From CAYYYG01 sp964490875 (lineage in GTDB: Bacteria; Patescibacteriota; Microgenomatia; UBA1406; GWC2-37-13), in NCBI GenBank assembly GCA_964490875.1, contig CAZBEF010000008.1:1-64000 (forward strand): a DNA stretch of 64,000 nucleotides. The letters run 5' to 3'. The notes under the pieces were generated by a model that had not been told where the DNA came from, ran no database searches, and worked only from the letters and a program-made list of their open reading frames with translations. Both the position numbers and the translations under genes were made by a program. Below, one piece after another: positions 34,651 to 44,053 of this stretch (position 1 is the stretch's first letter; each line of letters begins with the position of its first letter).

Positions 34651-37600
34651 ATGAGCTTCGTTCATTTACATGTACACACAGAATATTCCTTATTGGACGG
34701 CATGGCCAGAATTCCCGACATTCTGAAAAAAGCGAAAGAACTGGGAATGCCGGCTGTCGCAATTACCGATCATGGTGCATTATACGGCGCATTTAAATTC
34801 TTTCAGAAAGCAAAAGATATCGGCATAAAACCAATTATTGGCGTAGAAACATACAAAGCAAAAAACAGCCGGCATGACAAACAACAGACCGAAGAGCGCG
34901 ACCAATTTCATCTGGTTCTTTTGGCAAAAAATGTAAAAGGCTACAAAAATCTTTTGAAAATGGTCAGTGCTGCTCATCTGGAAGGATTTTATTATAAACC
35001 ACGTGTTGATTTCGAACTTCTGGAAAAATATGGCGAAGGAATTATCGCACTCTCAGGCTGCATGAGCGGAGAAATTCCATCGTTGCTTCTTCAGAAACAA
35101 TATAAACAGGCCGAAGAAGTTCTGGAAAAATATCTCAAAATTTTTGGATCTGATTTTTATATCGAACTGCAGAGGCATCCGAACATGGAGAATCTCGATG
35201 AGCTGAATAAAGATCTTGTCGCACTTGCACGAAAGTTTGGTGTTCCGCTTGTTGCCACAAACGATGTCCATTATTTAAACAGCGACGATGCATATTCGCA
35301 GGAAATTTTATTATGCATTCAGACAGGCCGCGCCATTTTTGAAAAAGACCGCGCACTTTCTATGATCGACAATCCCGATTTTTATTTTAAAACTCCAGAA
35401 GAAATGAAAAGCGCGTTTGTAGACTTACCGGAGGCAATAGAAAACACACTCAAAATTGCAGAACAATGCAATGTAGAAATTCCACATGGCAAATTAATTC
35501 TTCCGAAATATGCTCTGCCCGAAGGTACAACCGCCAAACAATATCTTCGTGAAATTGTGTACAGCAAAATAGACAAAATGCATAAATATCCCAAAGAAGA
35601 AGTAAAACAGAGAATCGATTACGAACTCGAAATCATTTCTAACAAAGGTTACGACAATTATTTTCTCTTTGTTTCCGATTTCGTGAACTGGGCAAAAAAT
35701 CAGGAAATTCCGGTTGGGCCTGGCCGTGGATCTGCCGCAGGTTCGATCGTTTCTTATCTTTTAAATATCACAGGAATTGATCCACTGGATTACAAACTAC
35801 CATTTGAACGATTTTTAAATCCGGAACGTCCTTCGCCACCAGATATAGATATGGACTTTGCCGATGTCCGCCGCGATGAAGTTCTGCAGTATATGCGTCA
35901 TACCTATGGAGAAGAAAAGGTAGCTCAGGTCATCACTTTCGGAACAATGGAAGCTCGGATGGCGGTGCGTGATGTCGCCCGCGCTCTCGGCATGTCATAC
36001 TCGCAGGGAGATCGAATATCAAAGATGATTCCGCCACCAAAACAAGGCTTTCACCAAACTCTTGAAGAAAGCATCGAAGAAAATCCTCCTCTCAAAGTCG
36101 CATATAATAATGAACCGGAAACAAAAAAAGTTTTAGATATTGCAAAAAAAATAGTGGGTTTGCCGCGCCATTCTTCGGTCCATGCTGCTGCTGTCATCAT
36201 CGCAGATAAAGATTTAACCGAATATGTTCCATTGCAGAAAGAATCCAAAGAAGGAAGAATCATTACTCAATACGATATGTATTCGCTCGACCTGAATGTC
36301 AGCCCCAATGCCGTTGGTCTTATGAAAATGGATATTCTCGGTCTTCGAAATCTTACGATTCTTGGAGAAGCCATTCGCATGGTAGAAATTTCTAAAGGAA
36401 AAAAAATCAACATTTATGAAATTCCGACACATGACAAATTAACATACGAGCTTATTTCAAACGGCCATACTGTCGGAGTATTTCAACTTGAGTCGGCCGG
36501 CATGCAGCGGCTTTCTAAAGATTTCAAACCCAATAAAATTTCCGATCTTTCAGCTATCGGCGCTTTATACCGTCCCGGACCGATGGATCTTATCCCAACA
36601 TTTATCGAGGGCAAAAAACATCCGCATAAAATTCAGTATCTTCACCCCGATTTAATTCCAATCTTTAAAGAAACATACGGCGTTCTCGTATACCAAGAGC
36701 AGGTTTTGGAAATCGCGCACAAAATGGCAGGGTATTCACTCGGAGAGGCAGATATTCTTCGCCGTGCCATGGGAAAAAAGAAAAAAGAGATCATGGAGAA
36801 AGAAAAGAAAAAGTTTGTAGCCGGATGCGTGCAGAATGGATATCCAAAAAAAGTGGCGCAGGATATCTATGCCTTTATCGAAAAGTTTGCCGCGTACGGA
36901 TTCAACAAGGCGCATGCCGCATCGTACGCCGTCATTTCTTATTGGACTGCGTACATGAAAGCCAATTATCCGGTTGAATTTATGACGGCACTTCTCACTG
37001 CAGAATTGCAGGGAGCTGCCGGCCCAATCCGTGAGCAAAAAATGGCGCAGGCAATGGATGAATGCCGAAGAATGAATATTAAAGTATTGATACCAGATAT
37101 AAATAAATCTTTTTATTCATTTACTATAGAAGGAGAATCGATCCGTTTCGGTATGTCGGCAATCAAAAATGTCGGTTCTGCCGCAATAGAATCGATTATT
37201 GAAGCACGAAAAACAAAACCTTTCACTGGATTGAAAGATTTATTAAAGCGTGTAGATTTAAGAAAAGTAAACAAAAAGACAATCGAAAGCTTAATTCATG
37301 CCGGTGCATTGGATGCATTTGGCAATCGTGCCACACTGCTTCATTATTATCCGGCTCTTGTTAAAGAAATCGCAGAGAAAAAAGAATCTCATGAAAAAGG
37401 TCAGTTTGGATTATTTCACGATGAAGCAGCCGAAGAAAAAGTTGAAGATAATTTTATCCCAATCGAAGAAATGGACGCCGATCAGAAATTATTTCTTGAA
37501 AAAGAGGTTGTAGGATTCTTCTTAAACTATAATCCATTGACAAAATATACGGAAATTATAAATAAAAAAGTCACCAAAAAATTGGGACACATTACTCATG

Positions 37601-37878
37601 AGGATAATAATCATACCCATATTTTAGCCGGAGTTGTAAGTATGAAAAAGATTATAAAAACAAAAAAAGACAATCATGAAATGGCATTTTTGAACATTTA
37701 TGATGAAACCGGCTCCATCGAAGTTGTAGTATTTCCTAAGACATATCTAAAACTTAAAGATATACTAGAAATGAATAATGTTTTGATTATGAAAGGCAAA
37801 ATTAACGACAAAGAAGGGACTATGTGCATATTGGTAGATAATGCTGTCAGATTAGACCAAAAAGCAATTTCGAGCTAA
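34651..37878 (+). CDS. dnaE: DNA polymerase III alpha subunit
   Basis: This 1075-residue protein has the C-family polymerase layout: an N-terminal PHP domain (HLHVHTEYSLLDG with H6/H8, ITDHGALYG), the palm with PGRGSAAGSIVSYLL (about 355-370) and the catalytic aspartates in PDIDMDF (D398, D400), fingers with AYGFNKAHAASYAVISYWTAYMKANYP (in part), helix-hairpin-helix segments (about 830-885) and a C-terminal OB fold (about 985-1070, ILAGVVSMKKIIKTKKDN). It replicates the chromosome. It is slightly shorter than E. coli DnaE. It stands alone upstream of the atp operon. Confidence 0.97.
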   Translation: MSFVHLHVHTEYSLLDGMARIPDILKKAKELGMPAVAITDHGALYGAFKFFQKAKDIGIKPIIGVETYKAKNSRHDKQQTEERDQFHLVLLAKNVKGYKNLLKMVSAAHLEGFYYKPRVDFELLEKYGEGIIALSGCMSGEIPSLLLQKQYKQAEEVLEKYLKIFGSDFYIELQRHPNMENLDELNKDLVALARKFGVPLVATNDVHYLNSDDAYSQEILLCIQTGRAIFEKDRALSMIDNPDFYFKTPEEMKSAFVDLPEAIENTLKIAEQCNVEIPHGKLILPKYALPEGTTAKQYLREIVYSKIDKMHKYPKEEVKQRIDYELEIISNKGYDNYFLFVSDFVNWAKNQEIPVGPGRGSAAGSIVSYLLNITGIDPLDYKLPFERFLNPERPSPPDIDMDFADVRRDEVLQYMRHTYGEEKVAQVITFGTMEARMAVRDVARALGMSYSQGDRISKMIPPPKQGFHQTLEESIEENPPLKVAYNNEPETKKVLDIAKKIVGLPRHSSVHAAAVIIADKDLTEYVPLQKESKEGRIITQYDMYSLDLNVSPNAVGLMKMDILGLRNLTILGEAIRMVEISKGKKINIYEIPTHDKLTYELISNGHTVGVFQLESAGMQRLSKDFKPNKISDLSAIGALYRPGPMDLIPTFIEGKKHPHKIQYLHPDLIPIFKETYGVLVYQEQVLEIAHKMAGYSLGEADILRRAMGKKKKEIMEKEKKKFVAGCVQNGYPKKVAQDIYAFIEKFAAYGFNKAHAASYAVISYWTAYMKANYPVEFMTALLTAELQGAAGPIREQKMAQAMDECRRMNIKVLIPDINKSFYSFTIEGESIRFGMSAIKNVGSAAIESIIEARKTKPFTGLKDLLKRVDLRKVNKKTIESLIHAGALDAFGNRATLLHYYPALVKEIAEKKESHEKGQFGLFHDEAAEEKVEDNFIPIEEMDADQKLFLEKEVVGFFLNYNPLTKYTEIINKKVTKKLGHITHEDNNHTHILAGVVSMKKIIKTKKDNHEMAFLNIYDETGSIEVVVFPKTYLKLKDILEMNNVLIMKGKINDKEGTMCILVDNAVRLDQKAISS

Positions 37879-37937
37879 GATTAGCCTATAAAAGATGCAT
37901 CGCTGATGTATTGACGAAGTTATAAACCCATGATAGA

Positions 37938-38216
37938 ATGAGTCAAATTAAGAGAAAAATCACCTATATTGATGCCGAAGGCAACAAAAAAATTAAAGAT
38001 TTTGTTGTAAACAAACAGAAAAAAAAGGACATCAATTGGGTGGTAAAGTACATGAACGTAGGGTATTATTTAGCTGTCCCTTTACTCTTTGGAGTATTTC
38101 TGGGCAGCTTTTTAGATAGTAAATTTAAAACTAAACCAGTGATAACACTGGTTTTAATAGTCCTTGGAATGATTGCAGCCTTTTACAACTTATATAAGAT
38201 AATTAAAGATGCCTAA
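37938..38216 (+). CDS. AtpZ/AtpI-like ATP synthase-associated membrane protein
   Basis: This 92-residue protein has a polar, basic N-terminus (about 1-32) followed by two TM helices (about 40-62 and 68-88) with the loop FLDSKFKTKP between them, the layout of the AtpZ (ATPase_gene1) family. These proteins sit at the head of F-type ATP synthase operons and are thought to help assembly of the c-ring or ion supply. It overlaps atpB by 8 nt, so the two are translationally coupled. Confidence 0.78.
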   Translation: MSQIKRKITYIDAEGNKKIKDFVVNKQKKKDINWVVKYMNVGYYLAVPLLFGVFLGSFLDSKFKTKPVITLVLIVLGMIAAFYNLYKIIKDA

Positions 38217-38973
38217 CGAAGAAGTACACGCCGCGGGACCACACATAAGTATTAAACCGGAAACACTTACTCATATTGCCGGCTTTCCTATTACAAACTC
38301 TTATATAACATCTATTATTGTTATTACCCTGTTTGTAATTTTAGGAATTTATTACCAGCAGCAGCTTAAAAAATCCAATAAAGGTTCGTTTTTTTATGCG
38401 ATTCAATTTTTAATGAAAACTCTTCATGCTTTTTTTGCAACATTAGTAGGTTCTAAAAACGCTGATGCATTTTTTCCATTATTTTCAGGTTTATTTGTAT
38501 ATATTCTTTTGCAAAATTGGTTCGGATTACTACCAGGAGTTGGAAGCATACTTATTAAAGTAACAGAACATGGAGAAGAAGTAATGGCTCCGATACTTCG
38601 AGGAAGCACTGCAGATTTAAATACTACCATTGCTTTAGCTTTGGTGGCCTTTTTTGCAGTGCAGTATTTAGGTGTAAAACATTTAGGATTAAAGACATAT
38701 GCGAGTAAATTTTTTAATTTTACTAATCCGTTGAATTTCGTCATCGGTCTGTTTGAGCTCATATCAGAGTTTTCACGAGTAATTTCTTTTTCATTCCGGT
38801 TATTCGGAAATATTTTTGCCGGTGAAGTAATGCTTTCTATAATTGCATTTCTAGTCCCGTTATTTGTACCATTTCCATTTTTAGTAATGGAAATCTTTGT
38901 CGGAGTTTTGCAGGCTTTTGTATTTGCAATGTTAACAGCGGTATTTGTTAATTTAGCAATTTCACATCATTAA
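38209..38973 (+). CDS. atpB: ATP synthase F0 subunit a
   Basis: This 254-residue polytopic protein has about six TM helices and the proton-channel arginine R197 in ISFSFRLFGNIFAGEVM. The conserved NWFGLLPGVGSI segment (about 103-114) and a C-terminal helix with FVFAMLTAVFVNLAISHH are present. It forms the ion half-channels against the c-ring. The start overlaps the atpZ-like gene by 8 nt, and the stop lies 18 nt before atpE. Confidence 0.96.
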   Translation: MPNEEVHAAGPHISIKPETLTHIAGFPITNSYITSIIVITLFVILGIYYQQQLKKSNKGSFFYAIQFLMKTLHAFFATLVGSKNADAFFPLFSGLFVYILLQNWFGLLPGVGSILIKVTEHGEEVMAPILRGSTADLNTTIALALVAFFAVQYLGVKHLGLKTYASKFFNFTNPLNFVIGLFELISEFSRVISFSFRLFGNIFAGEVMLSIIAFLVPLFVPFPFLVMEIFVGVLQAFVFAMLTAVFVNLAISHH

Positions 38974-38977
38974 GGAA

Positions 38978-38985
38978 GGGAGGTG
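38978..38985 (+). promoter_or_regulatory. Strong Shine-Dalgarno site of atpE
   Basis: GGGAGGTG lies 6 nt before the ATG at 38992. Together with lemA this is the clearest ribosome binding site in the window, which suits the high copy number of subunit c. Confidence 0.7.
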
Positions 38986-38991
38986 TAAATT

Positions 38992-39219
38992 ATGTCACCA
39001 GAAGCAATTAAATTAATAGCAACAGCATTCACTATTAGTATTGGTGTTCTCGGCCCAGCACTTGCAATCGGAAAAATCGGAGGAAAAGCCGTCGAAGCAT
39101 TAGGCCGAAATCCGGAAGCCGAAAACAGTGTCCGAACAACCATGATTCTTGCCATCGTTTTCGCAGAATCTTTGGCAATCTTTACCTTGGTTATTGCACT
39201 TATCTTGAAATTTATATAA
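38992..39219 (+). CDS. atpE: ATP synthase F0 subunit c
   Basis: This 75-residue hairpin of two TM helices has the polar loop GRNPEAENSVR (about 38-48) and the ion-carrying E59 in VFAESLAIF. The Gln that marks sodium-type c subunits in helix 1 is replaced by Ile in AIGKIGGKAVE, so proton coupling is more likely (inference). It forms the rotor ring. It has a strong ribosome binding site, and a stem-loop follows directly, as in operons that raise subunit c output. Confidence 0.96.
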   Translation: MSPEAIKLIATAFTISIGVLGPALAIGKIGGKAVEALGRNPEAENSVRTTMILAIVFAESLAIFTLVIALILKFI

Positions 39220-39222
39220 CAC

Positions 39223-39253
39223 ATAGCTTGCCGGAATTGTACCTGCAAGCTAT
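39223..39253 (+). promoter_or_regulatory. Stem-loop between atpE and atpF
   Basis: A perfect 9-bp stem ATAGCTTGC (39223-39231) / GCAAGCTAT (39245-39253) has an inner GG/CC pair extending it. It starts 3 nt after the atpE stop and ends at the base before the first atpF ATG. No U-tract follows, so it is more likely an mRNA stabiliser or translation modulator than a terminator. Confidence 0.72.
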
Positions 39254-39763
39254 ATGCTCAAAAATATGGAAAATTTAGGAATTGATTTTAAACTATTGCT
39301 GGCACAGCTCGTGAATTTCACGCTGTTTTTTGTTCTGTTTTATCGGTTTATGGCCAAACCATTTCTGAAGTTCCTTAATAAGGAACGAAAAATGGAAGAA
39401 GAAAAAGAGGCAACTCTTGCCACACTGAAAAAACAGGAAGGTGAAATGAGCACGATGGAACAAGAAATGCGTGCAAAGGCTAAAAAACAGATTGATGAAA
39501 TGCTTGATCAGGCAAAAGAAGGCGCCGAAAAAGCAAAACAAGACATTTTAGCCCAGGCGCAGAAAGAAGCAGATCAGATAGTTGCCAAAGCAAAAGCGCA
39601 GCTTGAGATCGAACGCGAACAGTTGTACAAGGAAGTTAAAAACAAAACTGTGGATATGGGAATGCTTTTGGTGAAAAATGCATTAAAGGATTATCTTACC
39701 GAAGATGCAAAAAAAGCATTGACACAGCATATTCTGCAGAATGCTTCGAAAGAAGTTAACTAA
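39254..39763 (+). CDS. atpF: ATP synthase F0 subunit b
   Basis: This 169-residue protein has one N-terminal TM helix (LLLAQLVNFTLFFVLFYRF, about 14-33) and a long charged coiled coil (about 40-150) rich in Lys, Glu, Ala and Gln, forming the peripheral stalk. An in-frame ATG at 39266 (MENLGIDFKLLL) matches the usual family start equally well. The first ATG abuts the upstream stem-loop. Six nt separate it from the short atpH. Confidence 0.93.
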   Translation: MLKNMENLGIDFKLLLAQLVNFTLFFVLFYRFMAKPFLKFLNKERKMEEEKEATLATLKKQEGEMSTMEQEMRAKAKKQIDEMLDQAKEGAEKAKQDILAQAQKEADQIVAKAKAQLEIEREQLYKEVKNKTVDMGMLLVKNALKDYLTEDAKKALTQHILQNASKEVN

Positions 39764-39768
39764 ACAGT

Positions 39769-40056
39769 ATGCATATAGATCCAGTTCTAAAAGACGAATT
39801 AAAAAAATACCTTCTTGATCGCATGAGCGATACAAGAAAAAATGTGGTAATTGTTTCGGCCTATCCGCTCGGGGAACAGGAGATGAATAATGTCATTCAT
39901 CATTTCCCGGAATTAGGCCAGGCAAAGGTAGAAAATGTCGTCGACAGCAGGATCTATGCAGGATTTGTCATTAAATTCGGTACAAAACGAATTGATCTAT
40001 CGCTTAAGAGAAGGCTTGAAGAGATTAACCATTCATTAATTCAGACGTTGGAATAA
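39769..40056 (+). CDS. atpH: ATP synthase F1 delta subunit, short form lacking the N-terminal domain
   Basis: This 95-residue protein matches only the C-terminal part of the delta/OSCP subunit: VVIVSAYPLGEQEMNNVI followed by the signature VENVVDSRIYAGFVIKFGTKRIDLSLKRRLEEI (in part). Ordinary AtpH has about 175-180 residues, with an N-terminal six-helix domain that caps the alpha subunits. Here only about 40 residues precede the C-terminal signature, and the upstream sequence is already occupied by atpF. The position between atpF and atpA is canonical, so it is probably functional rather than a fragment. Confidence 0.86.
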   Translation: MHIDPVLKDELKKYLLDRMSDTRKNVVIVSAYPLGEQEMNNVIHHFPELGQAKVENVVDSRIYAGFVIKFGTKRIDLSLKRRLEEINHSLIQTLE

Positions 40057-40079
40057 TTATTTACTATTTATAAAAAACC

Positions 40080-41591
40080 ATGAGCGTACTAGACCAGTAT
40101 CTTACACAAATTGAAAAGGAGATCACCGAGGATAAAAAGATTAAAGTCGCCACAGAAGAAGTTGGAACGGTTACTCAATTGCGGGACGGAGTAGTAATTC
40201 TTCAGGGGCTTGATAATGTTTCTTATGGTGAAGTCATTCAGTTTGAATCTGGTCCGAAGGCTATGGTCATCGACATGCTTCCGGAAGGCGTTGGAACTGT
40301 GGTTCTTGGACGATACTTAGATATTAAATCAAACGAAACGGCCCGTGCTACCGGCCAGATTCTGTCTGTTCCGGTTTCAAACTCTATTTTAGGCCGAGTG
40401 GTAAATCCGCTTGTCGAACCGTTAGATAATGGTCCAAAAATTGAAGCAGATAAACAGTATCCGGTTGAAAAGGTAGCCGTAGGTGTCGTTTATCGTAAGT
40501 CTGTCACAGTACCCTTACAAACTGGTATCAAATCAGTTGATGCACTTATCCCAATCGGCCGGGGTCAGCGTGAACTTATTATCGGCGACCGCGGAACCGG
40601 CAAAACCACACTCACACTCGATATCATATTAAATCAGAAAAAAGAAAATGTTATTTGTATTTACTGCCCAGTCGGTCAGAAAAATTCAAAGGTTGCTGCA
40701 ACGGTGGAACTTCTGAAAAAGCACGGCGCCATGGATTACACAATTGTGGTTTCGGCTTCGGCTTCTGATCCAGTCACTCTGCAGTACATCGCTCCATATT
40801 CAGCAACAGCTATTGCAGAATATTTTATGGATCAGGGAAAAGATGTCCTGGTTATTTATGATGATCTGAGTAAACATGCATGGGCATACCGCCAGATCTC
40901 GCTTATTCTCCGCAGGCCAGCAGGCCGCGAAGCATACCCGGGAGATATTTTCTATCTGCATTCCCGATTATTGGAACGTTCATGCCGCATGGATGAAAAA
41001 TACGGCGGCGGTTCTATTACAGCCCTTCCGATTATTGAAACACTGGAAGGCGATTTATCTGCTTACATTCCGACAAATATTATCTCAATCACCGACGGAC
41101 AGATTTTCTTAGATACCGATTTGTTTAATTCTGGTATTCGTCCGGCTGTAAATGTTGGAACATCTGTCTCGCGTGTGGGAGGCAATGCCCAGACAAAAGC
41201 CATGAAACAGGTTGCCGGCAAACTGAAATTAGATCTGGCACAGTACCGCGAGATGGCAGCGTTCTCTCAGTTTGAATCGGAGCTTGATGATGAAACAAAG
41301 AAATTTTTAAATCGGGGAGCACGGCTTACTCAGATTCTTAAGCAGCCGAAAAACAGTCCGTATTCCCTGGCTTTGCAGGTTGCTATAATTTGGGTTGTTA
41401 CAAAAGGATATCTTGATACATTGCCTATCGACAAAATAGATGTATATGAATCTAAATTTATTGAAGATCTGAGAACTCGTGGTCAGCATATCATTGAACG
41501 GCTGAATAAGAATAAGATTGTTAATCCAGAAGATGAAGAAGAGTTGAAGAAGCTGGCAGAAGATAATTTGTCAGAATTTAAAACAGAGTAA
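40080..41591 (+). CDS. atpA: ATP synthase F1 alpha subunit
   Basis: This 503-residue protein has an N-terminal beta-barrel, the nucleotide-binding domain with the Walker A motif GDRGTGKTT (169-177), the LVIYDDLSKHAWAYRQISL segment and the alpha-subunit VGTSVSRVGGNAQTKAMK region, and a helical C-terminal domain. It binds nucleotide at the non-catalytic sites. Length is normal. It starts 23 bp after the short atpH, and a palindromic repeat separates it from atpG. Confidence 0.97.
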   Translation: MSVLDQYLTQIEKEITEDKKIKVATEEVGTVTQLRDGVVILQGLDNVSYGEVIQFESGPKAMVIDMLPEGVGTVVLGRYLDIKSNETARATGQILSVPVSNSILGRVVNPLVEPLDNGPKIEADKQYPVEKVAVGVVYRKSVTVPLQTGIKSVDALIPIGRGQRELIIGDRGTGKTTLTLDIILNQKKENVICIYCPVGQKNSKVAATVELLKKHGAMDYTIVVSASASDPVTLQYIAPYSATAIAEYFMDQGKDVLVIYDDLSKHAWAYRQISLILRRPAGREAYPGDIFYLHSRLLERSCRMDEKYGGGSITALPIIETLEGDLSAYIPTNIISITDGQIFLDTDLFNSGIRPAVNVGTSVSRVGGNAQTKAMKQVAGKLKLDLAQYREMAAFSQFESELDDETKKFLNRGARLTQILKQPKNSPYSLALQVAIIWVVTKGYLDTLPIDKIDVYESKFIEDLRTRGQHIIERLNKNKIVNPEDEEELKKLAEDNLSEFKTE

Positions 41592-41606
41592 TATCTTTTC
41601 AATCAT

Positions 41607-41687
41607 GTCATGCTGAGTGAAACGAAGCATCCAGCACCTCTGGATCTCCCGCTTTGCGGGACAGGCTTGCTAATCGCTCAGGATGAC
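41607..41687. repeat. Palindromic intergenic repeat, GTCAT-type, copy 2 (atpA/atpG gap)
   Basis: An 81-bp element opens GTCATGCTGAGTGAAACGAAGC and closes ATCGCTCAGGATGAC, with an internal CCCGCTTTGCGGG hairpin. It fills almost the entire gap between atpA and atpG. Confidence 0.85.
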
Positions 41688-41701
41688 AGACAGAATATAA
41701 T

Positions 41702-42553
41702 ATGAATTTCAGACAAGTAAGGAAGAAAATAAAGTCGATCAACAACGTAAAGAAGATTACGCGGGCAATGCAGCTGGTTTCTGCTGTCAAAATGAAAAAG
41801 GCGCAGAACGCCGTTGTAGAAAGCAGACCGTATAATGAAAACCTTGAAAGTATTATTCGCAAGATAAGTGGAAAAATAGAGAAGAATACATCTCGGCTTT
41901 TAGTTTCCCATGGATCAGAAAAGTCGAAAGGTCTTATTATCTTTATTTCATCAAATAAAGGTTTGTGCGGTTCTTTTCATCTGAATATAAATAGGTTTTT
42001 ATTCAAACATGCCGATTTTTCAAAAAATGATTTTATAACTGTCGGCAAAAAAGGCGCGATGTTTGTTCACAAAATGGGCGGAAATATTATCGCCGATTAT
42101 TCAGGCCATACGCCTATTGTTGAGGTTTCGGCAATTTTTAGTCTGGCGGTAAGTAATTTTTTAGCAGGCAAATACAGTTCGGTAAGTATCGTATATAACA
42201 AATTCATTTCGAATTTACGATCTGAGCAGCTAATGGATACAGTATTACCGGTGAAGATGACCAAAGAAATTAATGCAGAAGAAAGGGTGAGCGAGTATCT
42301 TATTGAACCGTCAGCACACGAAATTGTCGATCATTTGCTCAGAAGTTTTGTACAAGAAAAGATCCGGGGAGCTGTCATGAGTTCTGAAGCTGTAGAACAT
42401 TCTTCACGTATGATTGCAATGAAGAATGCAACAGACAATGCAAATGAGGTGATTTTCAATCTGACATCTCTTGGCAACAAGCTAAGACAGACAAAGATTA
42501 CGATGGAGCTTTTGGATATGGTTACGGCAAAAGAGTCTGTGGAAAGTAATTAG
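41702..42553 (+). CDS. atpG: ATP synthase F1 gamma subunit
   Basis: This 283-residue protein has the N-terminal rotor helix (FRQVRKKIKSINNVKKITRAMQLVSAVKMKKAQ in part), the central Rossmann-like part (GLIIFISSNKGLCGSFH), and the conserved C-terminal helix SRMIAMKNATDNANEVIFNLT. It is the central shaft linking c-ring rotation to catalysis. It is flanked on both sides by palindromic repeat elements. Confidence 0.96.
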   Translation: MNFRQVRKKIKSINNVKKITRAMQLVSAVKMKKAQNAVVESRPYNENLESIIRKISGKIEKNTSRLLVSHGSEKSKGLIIFISSNKGLCGSFHLNINRFLFKHADFSKNDFITVGKKGAMFVHKMGGNIIADYSGHTPIVEVSAIFSLAVSNFLAGKYSSVSIVYNKFISNLRSEQLMDTVLPVKMTKEINAEERVSEYLIEPSAHEIVDHLLRSFVQEKIRGAVMSSEAVEHSSRMIAMKNATDNANEVIFNLTSLGNKLRQTKITMELLDMVTAKESVESN

Positions 42554-42559
42554 TTTATT

Positions 42560-42637
42560 GTCATGTTGAGCGAAGCCAAGTCAGTCTTTGCGTAGCGAAA
42601 CATCCAGCTGGATCCTTCGCTATTCGCTCAGGATGAC
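42560..42637. repeat. Palindromic intergenic repeat, GTCAT-type, copy 3 (atpG/atpD gap)
   Basis: A 78-bp element opens GTCATGTTGAGCGAAGCC and closes ATTCGCTCAGGATGAC, with GGATCC near the middle. It starts 7 nt after the atpG stop. Confidence 0.85.
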
Positions 42638-42670
42638 AAAATAATTTAGAATTAATAATTATCAAATAAT

Positions 42671-44038
42671 ATGTCTCAAGGAACAGTAGTGTCAATTCGC
42701 GACGTAGTTGTCGATGTTCAGTTTCAACCGGATCAAACTCCGAAGATCTATGATGCTCTTTTAATTCAGCAAAAAGATAAAAAAATAATTCTGGAAGTTG
42801 AAGCAATCTTGGACGAAGGACTTGTCCGGACCGTTGCCATGAGTAATGTCTATGGAGTAAAACGAGGCGAAAAAGTTACTAATACCGGCAAACCAATCGC
42901 AGTGCCGGTTGGTGAAAAAGGACTCGGAAGAATTTTTAACGTTCTCGGCGATGTCGTGGACGAAGGCGAAGAGGTAAAAGCAGATAAATATTATCCAATT
43001 CATCGTGAGGCTCCGGAGCTTAAGGAACAGGCGGTTAAACAGGAAGTATTTGAAACCGGTATTAAAGTTATCGATCTTATCGCTCCATTCATTAAAGGAG
43101 GAAAGGTCGCTATCTTCGGAGGTGCAGGAGTAGGAAAAACAGTGACCATTCAGGAAATGATTCATAATGTGGCAAAGCAGCACCATGGAGTTTCTGTTTT
43201 TACCGGAGTTGGAGAACGCACCCGCGAAGGAAACGATTTATGGAATGAAATGAAGGAGACAAAGGTTATCGATAAGACAACCTTAGTCTTCGGACAGATG
43301 AATGAGCCGCCAGGCAACCGTCTTCGTGTCGCGTTAACTGGTGTCACCATGGCAGAATATTTCCGCGATGAGAAAAACATGGATGTTCTGTTGTTTATAG
43401 ACAACATCTTCCGGTTTGCACAGGCAGGTTCAGAAGTCTCGGCTCTCTTGGGACGCATTCCATCCGCAGTAGGATATCAGCCGACATTAGCATCTGAAAT
43501 GGCAGCACTGCAGGAGAGGATTACTTCTACCAATAAAGGATCGATTACATCAATCCAAGCAGTATACGTTCCGGCTGACGATTACACCGATCCGGCACCA
43601 GTGGCCACATTCGCTCATTTGGATGCATCGATCACACTGGAGCGATCACTTGCCGAGCAAGGTTTATATCCAGCTATTGATCCGTTAACATCAACATCAC
43701 GCGCTCTTGATCCAGATATCGTTGGAGCAGAACATTATCAGGTTGCTAAAGATGTTCTGAAGACATTACAGAGATATAAAGATCTGCAGGACATTATCGC
43801 AATTTTGGGAATGGAAGAACTTTCCGAAGAAGATAAACTTACCGTTTCACGCGCACGCAAAATCCAAAGATTCCTCACCCAGCCGATGAACGTGGCAGAA
43901 CCGTTTACCGGCAGGCCTGGTAAATATGTCCCAATTGCCGAGACTGTGCGCGGATTTAAAGCTATCATCGATGGGCAATACGATAGTAAACCAGAAGCAT
44001 TATTTTATATGGTCGGCGCGATTGATGAAGTAAAATAA
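42671..44038 (+). CDS. atpD: ATP synthase F1 beta subunit
   Basis: This 455-residue catalytic subunit has the Walker A motif GGAGVGKT (150-157), GERTREGNDLWNEM, Walker B LLFIDNIFRF, ALLGRIPSAVGYQPTL, and the ATPase alpha/beta signature PAIDPLTSTSR. It makes ATP at three sites in F1. Length and motifs are ordinary. It is followed by the 133-bp repeat and then atpC. Confidence 0.97.
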   Translation: MSQGTVVSIRDVVVDVQFQPDQTPKIYDALLIQQKDKKIILEVEAILDEGLVRTVAMSNVYGVKRGEKVTNTGKPIAVPVGEKGLGRIFNVLGDVVDEGEEVKADKYYPIHREAPELKEQAVKQEVFETGIKVIDLIAPFIKGGKVAIFGGAGVGKTVTIQEMIHNVAKQHHGVSVFTGVGERTREGNDLWNEMKETKVIDKTTLVFGQMNEPPGNRLRVALTGVTMAEYFRDEKNMDVLLFIDNIFRFAQAGSEVSALLGRIPSAVGYQPTLASEMAALQERITSTNKGSITSIQAVYVPADDYTDPAPVATFAHLDASITLERSLAEQGLYPAIDPLTSTSRALDPDIVGAEHYQVAKDVLKTLQRYKDLQDIIAILGMEELSEEDKLTVSRARKIQRFLTQPMNVAEPFTGRPGKYVPIAETVRGFKAIIDGQYDSKPEALFYMVGAIDEVK

Positions 44039-44053
44039 TGTATAGACCACAGC

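Noticed and set aside
38992..39219. Sodium-specific subunit c
   Set aside because: The Gln expected in helix 1 of sodium-type c subunits is replaced by Ile and the residue two after E59 is Leu, so a proton type is more likely.
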